Both the position numbers and the translations under genes were made by a program. A DNA stretch of 64,000 bases, taken from contig NZ_JAFCMB010000001.1 of assembly GCF_018130145.1 (NCBI RefSeq), positions 186,001-250,000 on the forward strand, read 5' to 3'. Below, piece after piece: positions 29,640-37,668 of this stretch. This stretch comes from Bradyrhizobium sp. AUGA SZCCT0176 (lineage in GTDB: Bacteria; Pseudomonadota; Alphaproteobacteria; Rhizobiales; Xanthobacteraceae). The notes beneath the pieces are model-generated. The model did no database searches. It was not told the origin of the DNA and was given only the letters and a program-made list of their open reading frames with translations. Numbering within the stretch: position 1 is the first letter of the stretch; every line of letters begins with the position of its first letter.

Positions 29640-30108
29640 ATCCGAGATGTCGGCGATCGCTCGCCGGCAACGGCAGAGCTATGCCAAATGCAGGCCGTGA
29701 ATGCAACAGCCAGCACACGGCCGAAACCACCCCGACAGGCGGATTTTCTTAATAAATTGGCGCGAATCGGTCCGAAACAACGCCCAAACCGCATTAATCG
29801 GTTCCCCGGCCTGGAGGGTGGTAACCCCAGGGTCAAATTGCCCTCCTATCTCGCCGCGATTCGGACTTCCTCCCGAACACGGCGATCCGCCGGCCGGTGA
29901 ATTCGCCGCGCCGGCCGGGCCGCTGATGGGAGGCCGCCCACCCCCTGGGCCCCTTGGGACGAGTCCCGGTCGCGGCCGGGGCGATTGAATTTTGTGACCA
30001 AGCCGCCATCTAGCGGATGAGAACTTCGCGCCCTTCCGTGCTAGAAGGGCGCCATTCTCTGGGACAGCTTTCGAGACCAATTCTCAAGACATCAGGCGAG
30101 GATACATC
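29640..30108. other. Intergenic region between tRNA-Gly and thioredoxin-like gene
   Basis: About 470 bases without a convincing gene. The left end holds the tRNA promoter. The part from about 29815 to 29995 is very GC-rich with several potential hairpins (GGCCGGGCCGCTGATGGG and following), then switches to a more normal stretch before the GTG at 30109. A structured leader or small RNA is possible, but no known family was recognised. Confidence 0.4.
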
Positions 30109-31032
30109 GTGACGATAATTGAGCAGGGCGGCGGCCCCGCGCCGCAGGCCGTACCCGATCTGATCAAGGATACCACCACCCAGACCTTCGTGAAGGACGT
30201 CATCGAGGAATCGAAGCGCCAGCCGGTGCTGATCGACTTCTGGGCGGAGTGGTGCGGTCCGTGCCGTCAGTTGACGCCGATCATCGAAAAGGCCGTCCGC
30301 GCCGCCAAGGGCAAGGTCAAGCTGGTCAAGATGAACATCGACCAGCATCCGCAGATCCCCGGCCAGATGGGAATCCAGTCGATCCCGGCCGTGATCGCCT
30401 TCGTCAACGGCCAGCCCGCCGATGGCTTCATGGGCGCGGTGCCGGAAAGCCAGGTCACCGCCTTCATCGACAAGCTCACCAAGGGCATGGCCGCACCGGG
30501 CGAACCGAACATTGCCGAAATTCTGCAGGAGGCCGAGGCCGTGCTGGCGGAAGGCGATGCGGCTGCCGCGGCGCAGATCTATGCCGAGGTGCTGTCGATC
30601 GATTCCACCAATATCGCCGCGTTGGCGGGTCTCGCGAAATGCTACGTGACGACAGGTGCCATCGAGCAGGCCAAGCAGACCATCGCGATGGTGCCGGAAT
30701 CCAAGCGCAATGACGCCGCCGTCAAGGCCGTGCAGGTCTCGATCGATCTCGCCGAACAGGCGCAATCCGTCGGCCCGGTCACCGAGCTGGAACAGAAAGT
30801 CGCCGCAGACCCGCTCGATCATCAGGCTAGGTTCGATCTGGCGACCGCGCTCAACGCCCAAGGCAACCGTGCCGAAGCGACCAACCAGCTGCTCGAAATC
30901 GTCAAGCGGGACCGCAAGTGGAACGAGGATGGCGCGCGCAAGCAGCTGGTGCAGTTCTTCGAAGCGTGGGGCGGTGCCGATGAAGCGACCGTGGATGGAC
31001 GCAGGCGGCTGTCGACGATCCTGTTCTCGTGA
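30109..31032 (+). CDS. thioredoxin-TPR fusion protein (CnoX-like)
   Basis: This 307-residue protein has an N-terminal thioredoxin domain with the intact redox motif Trp48-Cys-Gly-Pro-Cys52 in IDFWAEWCGPC and the cis-Pro IQSIPAVIAF. A C-terminal helical region of tetratricopeptide type spans about 135-307. This layout matches CnoX/YbbN, a holdase that hands clients to GroEL and DnaK and protects cysteines under hypochlorite stress. E. coli CnoX has lost the first cysteine; this one keeps both. The GTG start follows GGCGAGGATACATC. The next gene, a Lon-N-domain protein, is 89 bases downstream on the same strand. Confidence 0.88.
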   Translation: MTIIEQGGGPAPQAVPDLIKDTTTQTFVKDVIEESKRQPVLIDFWAEWCGPCRQLTPIIEKAVRAAKGKVKLVKMNIDQHPQIPGQMGIQSIPAVIAFVNGQPADGFMGAVPESQVTAFIDKLTKGMAAPGEPNIAEILQEAEAVLAEGDAAAAAQIYAEVLSIDSTNIAALAGLAKCYVTTGAIEQAKQTIAMVPESKRNDAAVKAVQVSIDLAEQAQSVGPVTELEQKVAADPLDHQARFDLATALNAQGNRAEATNQLLEIVKRDRKWNEDGARKQLVQFFEAWGGADEATVDGRRRLSTILFS

Positions 31033-31121
31033 GTTGCGTATTCCGCAACCGTGGACACCGGTTTTGCGATAAGAATACGCACAAGACATAGACATCTCAT
31101 GCAGTAGAGCCGGGGCCGCAG

Positions 31122-31799
31122 ATGCCGATCAATGCCGAATACCGCGGACCCGGCGAGCTTCCCGAAATCATTCCGGTGTTTCCGCTGCCGGGTGCACTGC
31201 TGCTGCCGCGCGGCCAGATGCCGCTCAACATCTTCGAGCCGCGCTATCTGGCGATGGTCGACGACACGCTGCGCGACGGCCACCGCCTGATCGGGATGAT
31301 CCAGCCGGATATTTCCCACAGCAAGGACGAGGCGCGGCCGATGCTGTTCAAGGTCGGCTGCGTCGGCCGCATCACCCAGCTCGCCGAATCCGGCGACGGC
31401 CGCTACATCCTCGAACTCACCGGCGTCTCGCGCTTTCGGGTGGTCGAAGAGCTGACGGTGCTGACCGCGTACCGGCAATGCAAGGTGGATTTCTTCCCCT
31501 TTGTTGACGACTTCACCGCGCGCAAGGGCGAAGAGGCCGTCGACCGCGAGGCGCTGCTCGAGGTGCTGACCGATTTTCTCAACGCCAACAATTTGAAAGT
31601 GGATTGGGAAGGCATCGAGAGCGCGCCCAACGAGGCGCTGGTCAATGCGCTGGCGATGATGTCGCCCTATGGCCCCGCCGAAAAGCAGGCGATGCTGGAA
31701 GCGCCCGATTTGAAGACGCGCGCGGAAATCCTGGTCGCGGTGACCGAGATGGACCTCGCCAAGAAGCGCACCAGCGGCGGCGATACGGGACTGCAGTAA
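31122..31799 (+). CDS. Lon N-terminal (LON substrate-binding) domain protein
   Basis: This 225-residue protein consists of a LON/PUA-like domain without the AAA+ or protease parts. The diagnostic stretch is VFPLPGALLLPRGQMPLNIFEPRYLAM, with VGRITQLAESGDGRYILELTGVSRFRV. Stand-alone LON-domain proteins may bind unfolded substrates; the role is not established. It follows the CnoX-like gene, which fits a protein-quality-control pair. Start at ATG 31122. Confidence 0.9.
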   Translation: MPINAEYRGPGELPEIIPVFPLPGALLLPRGQMPLNIFEPRYLAMVDDTLRDGHRLIGMIQPDISHSKDEARPMLFKVGCVGRITQLAESGDGRYILELTGVSRFRVVEELTVLTAYRQCKVDFFPFVDDFTARKGEEAVDREALLEVLTDFLNANNLKVDWEGIESAPNEALVNALAMMSPYGPAEKQAMLEAPDLKTRAEILVAVTEMDLAKKRTSGGDTGLQ

Positions 31800-31809
31800 A
31801 CCGCGCCGG

Positions 31810-34311
31810 CTACGCCGCGTTCGCGGCTGCCTTGACCCGCGAGCGCACCATTTTCGCAACTTCGGCGCTCGTTACCGGCGGACTGAAATAATAGCCTTGC
31901 GATTCGACGCAGTCCTCTCCGCGGAGGATGTCCCATTGTTCCTGGGTTTCCACGCCTTCGGCCGTGGTGGTCTTGCCGAGGCTCACGGCAAATCGAACCA
32001 CCGCACGCGCGATGACGCGGGACTCTTCCTGCGGGCTGGTCAGCTCGCTGACGAAGCTGCGGTCAATTTTGATCTTGTCGAACGAGAATTTTTGCAAAAA
32101 GCTCAGCGATGAGTAGCCCGTGCCGAAATCATCCAGTGCAACTCGCACGCCCAGTTCGTGCAGCTGACCGAGCGCAGCGAACACGGCTTCGCTGTCGTGC
32201 ATGATGGCCGTTTCGGTCACCTCGAGCTCAAGTCTTGGTGGCGCAATTCCCGAACTCGCCAGGGCGCTGACAATGACCCGAACCAGGTCCTTGCTTCTGA
32301 ATTGAGCCGGAGACAGATTTATCGCGATCTTGAGATGGGCCGGCCATTTTGCCGCCTCCACGCACGCCGTCCGCAGTACCCACTCTCCGATCGGCACGAT
32401 CAAGCCGGTTTCTTCCGCAAGCGGGATAAAGTCGCCGGGCATCACCCAGCCGCGCTGGGGATGATGCCAACGCAGCAACGCCTCAAAGCCGCTGATCTTG
32501 CCGTTCTTGAAATTGACGATCGGCTGGTAGCGCAGTTCGAACTCATCATTGGCAAGCGCGCTGCGCATATCCCGTTCGAGGTTGCGGCGGGCATGCATGA
32601 GTTCGTCGAGTTCCGGCTCGAAGAAACGGAAGGAACCACGCCCGCCATTCTTGGCGGAATACAAGGCGAGGTCCGCTTTCTTGAGAATTTCATCGGAATC
32701 GGTTCCGTCGCGTGGCGCAACGGCAATGCCGATGCTCGTTCCGACGGTGACCCGGTGATCGCCAAGATCGAAAGGTTCGCAAAGCTCGGCCTTGATTCGT
32801 TCGGCGAGCGCCACGGCTTCCACCAGCGGATTTTCCACGCACTCGATGACGGCGAACTCGTCGCCGCCCAGCCGCGCGACCATCGCCGTTTCCCTGACGC
32901 ACGCCAGCAGCCGCGCGGCAACGGCTTGCAACAGCGCGTCTCCGGTGGGGTGCCCCAGCGTGTCGTTGACCTCCTTGAAGCGGTCAAGATCAAGCATGAG
33001 CACCGCGAGATCGGCGCCACCCCTGCGCGTGATGGAAAGGGCGAGCTCCAATCGCTTCCTCAAGAGGACGCGATTTGGCAGGTCGGTCAGCGCGTCGTGA
33101 TGGGCCATATGCGTGATCTTGGCCTCGGACCTGCGCTGCTCGGTGACGTCCTGGTGCGTCGCCACCCAGCCGCCGCCGGGCATCGGTTGCCTCGTAACGC
33201 AGATCAATCGACCATCGGCAAGCTCGTCGACGCGACTTGCCGGGACGTTGCTTGGCAGCGCATTCAGGGCCGACAGCACCTGCTTTGCGGTGCTGTCATT
33301 GGTGCCACCCTTGAGGATGCCGTTGCTGATGCGATGCTCGATGATTTCGCGGTGTGGTGTCCCCGCCAGCAACAGTTCCGGCGGCAGCTGATACATTTTG
33401 GCGTAACGATCGTTGCAGACGACAAGCCGCTTCTCCGCATCGAACATGCAGAGACCTTCGCCCATGTTGTTGATCGCCGAATCCAGCCTGAGCTTCTGCT
33501 CCTGCAATTCCTTTTGGGAGCCTTCGACCTGTTGCCGCGCGAGCGAGAGCTGATCGATGATTTCCTCGAATTTGCGCGTCCGGTTGGCGAGGCGGCGATC
33601 CGCCAGCACGCCGACCAGGCTCATCCCGAGCACCGACAGAGCCACGCCCGCAATCGCCACCGCGAGAAACGCGGGAGAAAGTGACATCTCGTCAGGTCCC
33701 CGCGTCGGATCGGGGACAATTTCTACCGCGCCCATCGCCGTGAAATGATGCGAAACAATTGCGAGCGTCAGGAAAATCGCAGCGACAAATGTTCCCCACA
33801 GATCCTTGTAGCGGACCGCGAACGCGAGCGCCGCATAACCGAACATCATGCCCACAATGATGGAGGCGAACACGAGATCGAGCGACCAGGTGACCCGGCC
33901 CGGGACTTCGAGCGCCCACATGCCGAGATAGTGCATGCTGGCAATGCCCGCGCCGATGATTCCGCCGCCGATCGGTGCTCGCCACCGGCCGGGCGCATTG
34001 GCGGAGAAGCCGAACCCGCCGGAAGTCAGTATCATGGCCGCGGCGAGCGACAGCCCGGTCAAGGCCACGCCGTATCCGGTCGTGACACCGGGCTCGTAGG
34101 CGAGCATCGCGATAAAGTGCGTCGCCCAGATCCCGTACCCGATCGCGGCGCCCGCAATTGCAATCCAGATCAGCCGCGTCCTGGCATGCGACGAGATCGC
34201 CCGATGAAAGATATGGATGGCGACAACGCTTGCGACGAAGCAAACGAGACCGGCGAGGAGAACCAGTCGCCAGTCGTGTTCGACTGTAAGGCAGCTAAGA
34301 ACGCGGAACAT
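31810..34311 (-). CDS. MHYT-PAS-GGDEF-EAL cyclic-di-GMP protein
   Basis: This 833-residue membrane sensor starts with a seven-segment MHYT domain. Its metal-binding repeats are THFIAM, MHYLGM and HHFTAM, proposed to sense O2, CO or NO through copper. A linker coiled coil (about 250-290), a PAS domain (about 290-410), a GGDEF domain with RLGGDEF and an EAL domain follow. The RxxD inhibitory site before GGDEF reads RETA, so product inhibition is probably lost. The EAL domain keeps FEALLRW, INLSPAQF, VTETA, DDFGTGYSS, KIDRSF and AEGVE, so it should be an active phosphodiesterase. It is convergent with the LON-domain gene, 10 bases apart. Confidence 0.93.
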   Translation of the reverse strand: MFRVLSCLTVEHDWRLVLLAGLVCFVASVVAIHIFHRAISSHARTRLIWIAIAGAAIGYGIWATHFIAMLAYEPGVTTGYGVALTGLSLAAAMILTSGGFGFSANAPGRWRAPIGGGIIGAGIASMHYLGMWALEVPGRVTWSLDLVFASIIVGMMFGYAALAFAVRYKDLWGTFVAAIFLTLAIVSHHFTAMGAVEIVPDPTRGPDEMSLSPAFLAVAIAGVALSVLGMSLVGVLADRRLANRTRKFEEIIDQLSLARQQVEGSQKELQEQKLRLDSAINNMGEGLCMFDAEKRLVVCNDRYAKMYQLPPELLLAGTPHREIIEHRISNGILKGGTNDSTAKQVLSALNALPSNVPASRVDELADGRLICVTRQPMPGGGWVATHQDVTEQRRSEAKITHMAHHDALTDLPNRVLLRKRLELALSITRRGGADLAVLMLDLDRFKEVNDTLGHPTGDALLQAVAARLLACVRETAMVARLGGDEFAVIECVENPLVEAVALAERIKAELCEPFDLGDHRVTVGTSIGIAVAPRDGTDSDEILKKADLALYSAKNGGRGSFRFFEPELDELMHARRNLERDMRSALANDEFELRYQPIVNFKNGKISGFEALLRWHHPQRGWVMPGDFIPLAEETGLIVPIGEWVLRTACVEAAKWPAHLKIAINLSPAQFRSKDLVRVIVSALASSGIAPPRLELEVTETAIMHDSEAVFAALGQLHELGVRVALDDFGTGYSSLSFLQKFSFDKIKIDRSFVSELTSPQEESRVIARAVVRFAVSLGKTTTAEGVETQEQWDILRGEDCVESQGYYFSPPVTSAEVAKMVRSRVKAAANAA

Positions 34312-34446
34312 GTCATTCGGCCATGGTTGTTTGTCACCATGGTTACCCGCGCTGGTTCTTTACTTCCTAATTTCTTTGCAGCTTTCGAGGGCGTAGTTAT
34401 CCGCGCGTAAAGAACGAATGTATAATGGTTGAATACATCAGGGTTT

Positions 34447-34857
34447 CTACGGAAAATCTCGATCTATCTGCCCGCTAATGTGCATTTGATTGATTGAACC
34501 GCCCGATGCGGAACCGCGCGCGGAACTGCTTATCGCGCAGCGAAATGGAACTCGCGACGGTGCGCATCCGTAGCGGTACGGAACTTGCTCCGTAGTGATA
34601 CGGGACCGCGGTAGCGGGCCCTGGATGCGTTCGCTGCGCTCATTAACATTTGCCCGGGCCGCTTCCACTTGATTGGCGCTGCCGAGCAAAGCCTTCTGCT
34701 CCGTCGTTTCGGCGGTGGGTCCTTCGCAGGCGTCACGCGCGACGGTTTGATTGAGTAGCCGCTTGGCGGCGCGGAGGCTTCCGTCTTGCTTGAGGCACGC
34801 GCCGGCTTCAGCAATCGCCGTAAGCATCGCCGCATCAAGCGCATTCATCTTGCCCAT
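34447..34857 (-). CDS. small hypothetical protein
   Basis: This is a possible 136-residue protein from ATG 34857, which follows a strong ribosome binding site AAGGAGAAGGGCC. The N-terminal half (MGKMNALDAAMLTAIAEAG and following) is helical and charged; the C-terminal half is basic, Ser/Arg-rich and looks less like a natural protein. I recognise no family. The good ribosome binding site favours a real gene, at least for the first ~75 residues. It lies 66 bases downstream of the membrane-protein gene on the same strand. Confidence 0.45.
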   Translation of the reverse strand: MGKMNALDAAMLTAIAEAGACLKQDGSLRAAKRLLNQTVARDACEGPTAETTEQKALLGSANQVEAARANVNERSERIQGPLPRSRITTEQVPYRYGCAPSRVPFRCAISSSARGSASGGSINQMHISGQIDRDFP

Positions 34858-34923
34858 GGCCCTTCTCCTTGCTCCCACCCGGACCATGGGCATCTCCGTT
34901 TTCACGGCGGCGCAGGAAGGCGC

Positions 34924-35274
34924 CTAGTATCCCGCGACCGCCAGTGCGACGACGGCGGTGAGCGCCTTCCATCCAAAGCCGCGTCCGCGCGACCACCACG
35001 CATTCGCCGCGGCCGCAAAGGCGTAGATCGCGATCACGGTAATGACGATCCAGTGCCGGGCGCTCTCTGAGCCGAAGGAAGGAGCTGCGATCAGCAGCAC
35101 TGCGCCGCCGATCCACGCCACGGTGCCGGCCTGCCACACCAGCCGGATCAGGGTCCGCAAGCTCTCGGGCTGGATGGTCGCTTTGGCGAACACCTTGGTT
35201 TCCCCGAGCACGCCGTGAATCAGGGATACCGCTATTCCGGCGACGCCGGCGCATTGCAGAATGATATCGCGCAT
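34924..35274 (-). CDS. small four-helix inner-membrane protein under TetR control
   Basis: This 116-residue protein has four hydrophobic segments: DIILQCAGVAGIAVSLIHG, LVWQAGTVAWIGGAVLLIA, WIVITVIAIYAFAAAANAW and ALTAVVALAVAGY. I recognise no characterised family. ATG 35274 is the first start after the operator region; the frame continues upstream through the operators and into the TetR gene on the opposite strand and is not meaningful there. It is transcribed divergently from the TetR gene, the classic arrangement for a regulated target. Confidence 0.75.
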   Translation of the reverse strand: MRDIILQCAGVAGIAVSLIHGVLGETKVFAKATIQPESLRTLIRLVWQAGTVAWIGGAVLLIAAPSFGSESARHWIVITVIAIYAFAAAANAWWSRGRGFGWKALTAVVALAVAGY

Positions 35275-35285
35275 CGGATAAGTCT

Positions 35286-35303
35286 CCATACAGTTGTGTA
35301 TGG
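35286..35303. promoter_or_regulatory. TetR operator 1 (CCATACA-N4-TGTATGG)
   Basis: A perfect inverted repeat with 7-bp arms and a 4-base centre lies 12 bases before the membrane-protein start. On that gene's strand a TTGACA -35 box (35328-35333) with a 17-18 base spacer places the start of transcription at this operator. Confidence 0.75.
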
Positions 35304-35328
35304 TTATGACTTGCCGCCTGGCGGCTGT

Positions 35329-35346
35329 CAATACAGTAGTGTATGG
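35329..35346. promoter_or_regulatory. TetR operator 2 (CAATACA-N4-TGTATGG)
   Basis: A second copy of the same dyad has one mismatch in the left arm and is centred 43 bp from operator 1, about four helical turns. It overlaps the -35 region of the divergent membrane-protein promoter and lies 22 bases before the TetR start, consistent with autoregulation. Confidence 0.75.
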
Positions 35347-35367
35347 TGGACGTCGCAGGACGGGAAC

Positions 35368-35907
35368 ATGGGCGATCAACTCTCGGGGCAGGATTGGGTC
35401 GACCAGGGTCTGAAGACGCTGGCGAAAAGCGGCTTCACGGCGCTGAAGGCGGAACCGCTGGCCAAGGCGATGGGGGTGTCGCGCGGCAGTTTCTACTGGC
35501 ATTTCGCGGATATTTCCGCGTTCCATGCCGCGATCCTCAAGCAATGGCGCGAAATCGCCGCCGAACAGATCATCGCCGGGGTCGAGGCGGCATCAAAGAA
35601 CGAGAATCCGCTCGAGGTGCTGCTGCGCCGGGTGTTCGGCGCAAGATTGGCGCTGGAAAACGCGGTCCGCACCTGGGCCAGCGTCGACTCCGCGGCGCGG
35701 GCGGCGGTGCAGGCGATCGACCGCCGCAGGCTCGGCTATGTCGAGAGCCTGTTGACGCAGTCCGGATTATCCGCGGAGGTGGCCCGCGCCCGCGCGCAAA
35801 TCCTCTATTGGGCGTTTCTCGGTTTTGCCCTGTCGGACCAGCCACTGCCGAAGGCGCAGCAACAGGCCATGCTCGACGAAATGCTGCGGATAGCCACCTC
35901 GCGATGA
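35368..35907 (+). CDS. TetR/AcrR family transcriptional regulator
   Basis: This 179-residue protein has an N-terminal TetR helix-turn-helix, [20 protein letters not shown] with [16 protein letters not shown] (about residues 31-46). A helical ligand-binding domain follows. ATG 35368 follows CAGGACGGGAAC; the longer frame from 35215 would read through the operators. The ligand is unknown. It probably represses itself and the divergent four-helix membrane protein through the two operators. Confidence 0.9.
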   Translation: MGDQLSGQDWVDQGLKTLAKSGFTALKAEPLAKAMGVSRGSFYWHFADISAFHAAILKQWREIAAEQIIAGVEAASKNENPLEVLLRRVFGARLALENAVRTWASVDSAARAAVQAIDRRRLGYVESLLTQSGLSAEVARARAQILYWAFLGFALSDQPLPKAQQQAMLDEMLRIATSR

Positions 35908-35950
35908 CAAGTTTGGTGTGCTAAGGGACCGGCCAAGCTGGAGATCACAA

Positions 35951-36145
35951 ATGAATTCGCCCGAACGCCTCGACAGCACCGTCGATCCGAAATTGCTGGA
36001 AATCCTGGTGTGCCCGATCACCAAGGGCCCGCTGGAGTTCGACGCCTCCACGCAGGAGCTGATCTCGCGCTCCGCCAAGCTCGCCTACCCGATCCGCGAC
36101 GGCATCCCGATCATGCTGCCGGAAGAGGCCCGGAAGATCGATTAG
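35951..36145 (+). CDS. Trm112-family protein (YcaR-like)
   Basis: This 64-residue protein has the family core [20 protein letters not shown] and [23 protein letters not shown]. In eukaryotes Trm112 activates tRNA and rRNA methyltransferases; in bacteria the role is less clear. ATG 35951 is 43 bases after the TetR gene. Length and sequence are typical of the family. Confidence 0.9.
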   Translation: MNSPERLDSTVDPKLLEILVCPITKGPLEFDASTQELISRSAKLAYPIRDGIPIMLPEEARKID

Positions 36146-36164
36146 GGCGATCACTCTCCTCGCC

Positions 36165-36255
36165 GTCATGGCCGGGCTTGTCCCGGCCATCCACGTCTTC
36201 ATCGCTCAGCCCCAAAAGTAAGTCGTGGATGCCCGGCACAAGGCCGGGCATGACG
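36165..36255. repeat. Dispersed repeat, GTCATGGCCGGGC family
   Basis: The arms GTCATGGCCGGGCTTGTCCC and GGCCGGGCATGACG face each other. Inner CCATCCACG/CGTGGATG is present. It lies between convergent genes. Sister copies are at 21459 and 23194. Confidence 0.85.
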
Positions 36256-36267
36256 AAAGATGGAGCG

Positions 36268-37503
36268 CTATAACGCCTCGCCCTTCAGCAGCCGCGGCAC
36301 TTCGCCTGATAATCCCGCGGCCTGGCGGATGAACAGGCTCTTCAGCGGCGGCGCGCGATCGACCAGGCCCAACCCGATGTCGCGCACGGTGCGCAGCAGC
36401 GTCGATTCGTTCGAGAACAGGAAGTTCAGCGAGTTGGTCGCAACTCCCATCGCCATGGTGTCGAAGCGGCGCCAGCGCTGGTACCGTTCGAGCACGTCGG
36501 CCTGGCCGAGATCCATGCCGAGCCGCGCGGCGTCGACCACGACTTCGGCCAGGGCTGCGACATCCTTCAGCCCCATATTGAGCCCCTGCCCTGCGATGGG
36601 GTGGATCACATGCGCGGCGTCGCCGATCAGCGCCAGACGTTCGCCGATGAAGGAGCGCGCGACGAAATAGCCGAGCGGAAACGCGCGCGGCTTGTCGAGC
36701 GCCTTGACCTCGCCGAGATGCAGGCCGAAGCGCTGCTCGAGCTCGCCGTGAAATTCATCTTCGCCGAGCGCGGTGATGCGCGCGGCTTCGGTACGGTTCT
36801 CGGTCCACACCAGCGACGAGCGCTTTCCGGTCAGCGGCAGGATCGCGAACGGGCCCGCGGGCAAAAAATGTTCTTCGGCACGGCCACCATGATCGCGCTC
36901 ATGGCCGACGGTGACGACGATGCCGGATTGATCATAGTCCCAGCCATGGGTGGCGATCCCGGCGCGTTCGCGCAGCTTTGAGCGCGCGCCGTCGGCGGCG
37001 ACCAGCAGGCTGGCTTCGATGATCGTGCCGTCGGCGAGCGTCACGTCGACGCCGTCAGTGCGTGAATCGAACGAGGCAACGGCGGTCGCGCGCAGCTCGA
37101 TGCCCTCGGCCTCGGTGCGCGCCACCAGCGCATCGATCAGATATCGGTTCTCGACCATATGCGCGAAGGGCTCGCCGGGCTCGACATTGCCGGCGAAGGT
37201 GAGGAACACCGGACGGGTGGCGTCATCAAGCTTGGAATCGGTGACGACCATGTCGAGAATCGGCTGCGCGGTGGGCGCGATCTGGCCCCAGACGCCGAGC
37301 GCCTCGAACAGCCGCCGGCAGGCGGCGACGATCGCGGTGGCGCGCGGATCGCGGCTCGGCTTTGAGGCCAGCGCCGGATCGGCCACGATGACAGGAATAT
37401 CGCGACCCAGGCCCTGACGGAGCGCCAGCGCCAGCGCCAGCCCCGCAAAGGCGCCGCCGCAGATGACAATACTTCGCTGTGCCGGCATAGGGACCTGCTT
37501 CAT
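36268..37503 (-). CDS. UbiH/UbiF/Coq6-family FAD hydroxylase
   Basis: This 411-residue flavoprotein monooxygenase has the FAD-binding start SIVICGGAFAGLALALAL, the mid motif LLVAADGARSKLRE and the second FAD motif LALIGDAAHVIHPIAGQGLNMGLKD, which is diagnostic of ubiquinone-ring hydroxylases. The ring position hydroxylated cannot be read from sequence; alphaproteobacteria use UbiL, UbiM or UbiF-like members with differing regiospecificity. ATG 37503 is the start used. Confidence 0.9.
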   Translation of the reverse strand: MKQVPMPAQRSIVICGGAFAGLALALALRQGLGRDIPVIVADPALASKPSRDPRATAIVAACRRLFEALGVWGQIAPTAQPILDMVVTDSKLDDATRPVFLTFAGNVEPGEPFAHMVENRYLIDALVARTEAEGIELRATAVASFDSRTDGVDVTLADGTIIEASLLVAADGARSKLRERAGIATHGWDYDQSGIVVTVGHERDHGGRAEEHFLPAGPFAILPLTGKRSSLVWTENRTEAARITALGEDEFHGELEQRFGLHLGEVKALDKPRAFPLGYFVARSFIGERLALIGDAAHVIHPIAGQGLNMGLKDVAALAEVVVDAARLGMDLGQADVLERYQRWRRFDTMAMGVATNSLNFLFSNESTLLRTVRDIGLGLVDRAPPLKSLFIRQAAGLSGEVPRLLKGEAL

Positions 37504-37565
37504 TCATACTCTTGCTACCGGAGTATAGCTGGGTGAAACAGAGGTGAGAAACAAGGCTTTATCCC

Positions 37566-37646
37566 GTCATTCCGGGGCGATGCGCAGCATCGAACCGGGA
37601 ATCTCGAGATTCCGGGTTCAAGCGACGACGCGTGCCCCGGAATGAC
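37566..37646. repeat. Dispersed repeat, GTCATTCCGGGG...CCCCGGAATGAC family
   Basis: The outer arms GTCATTCCGGGGCGATG and GCCCCGGAATGAC are inverted copies, with inner GGAATCTCGAGATTCC. Its final AATGAC supplies a false upstream ATG (37642) in frame with tesB. Confidence 0.85.
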
Positions 37647-37668
37647 CCGAAAAACCGAAAGTGCCGCC

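Noticed and set aside
29679..30080. A 133-codon reverse frame between tRNA-Gly and the thioredoxin-like gene
   Set aside because: Its Pro/Gly/Arg-rich translation comes from the GC-rich hairpin stretch, and no start signal is seen.
32158..33684. A 508-codon open frame antisense to the MHYT-GGDEF-EAL gene
   Set aside because: It lies within a gene whose motifs are all on the other strand; it has no domain or ribosome binding site.
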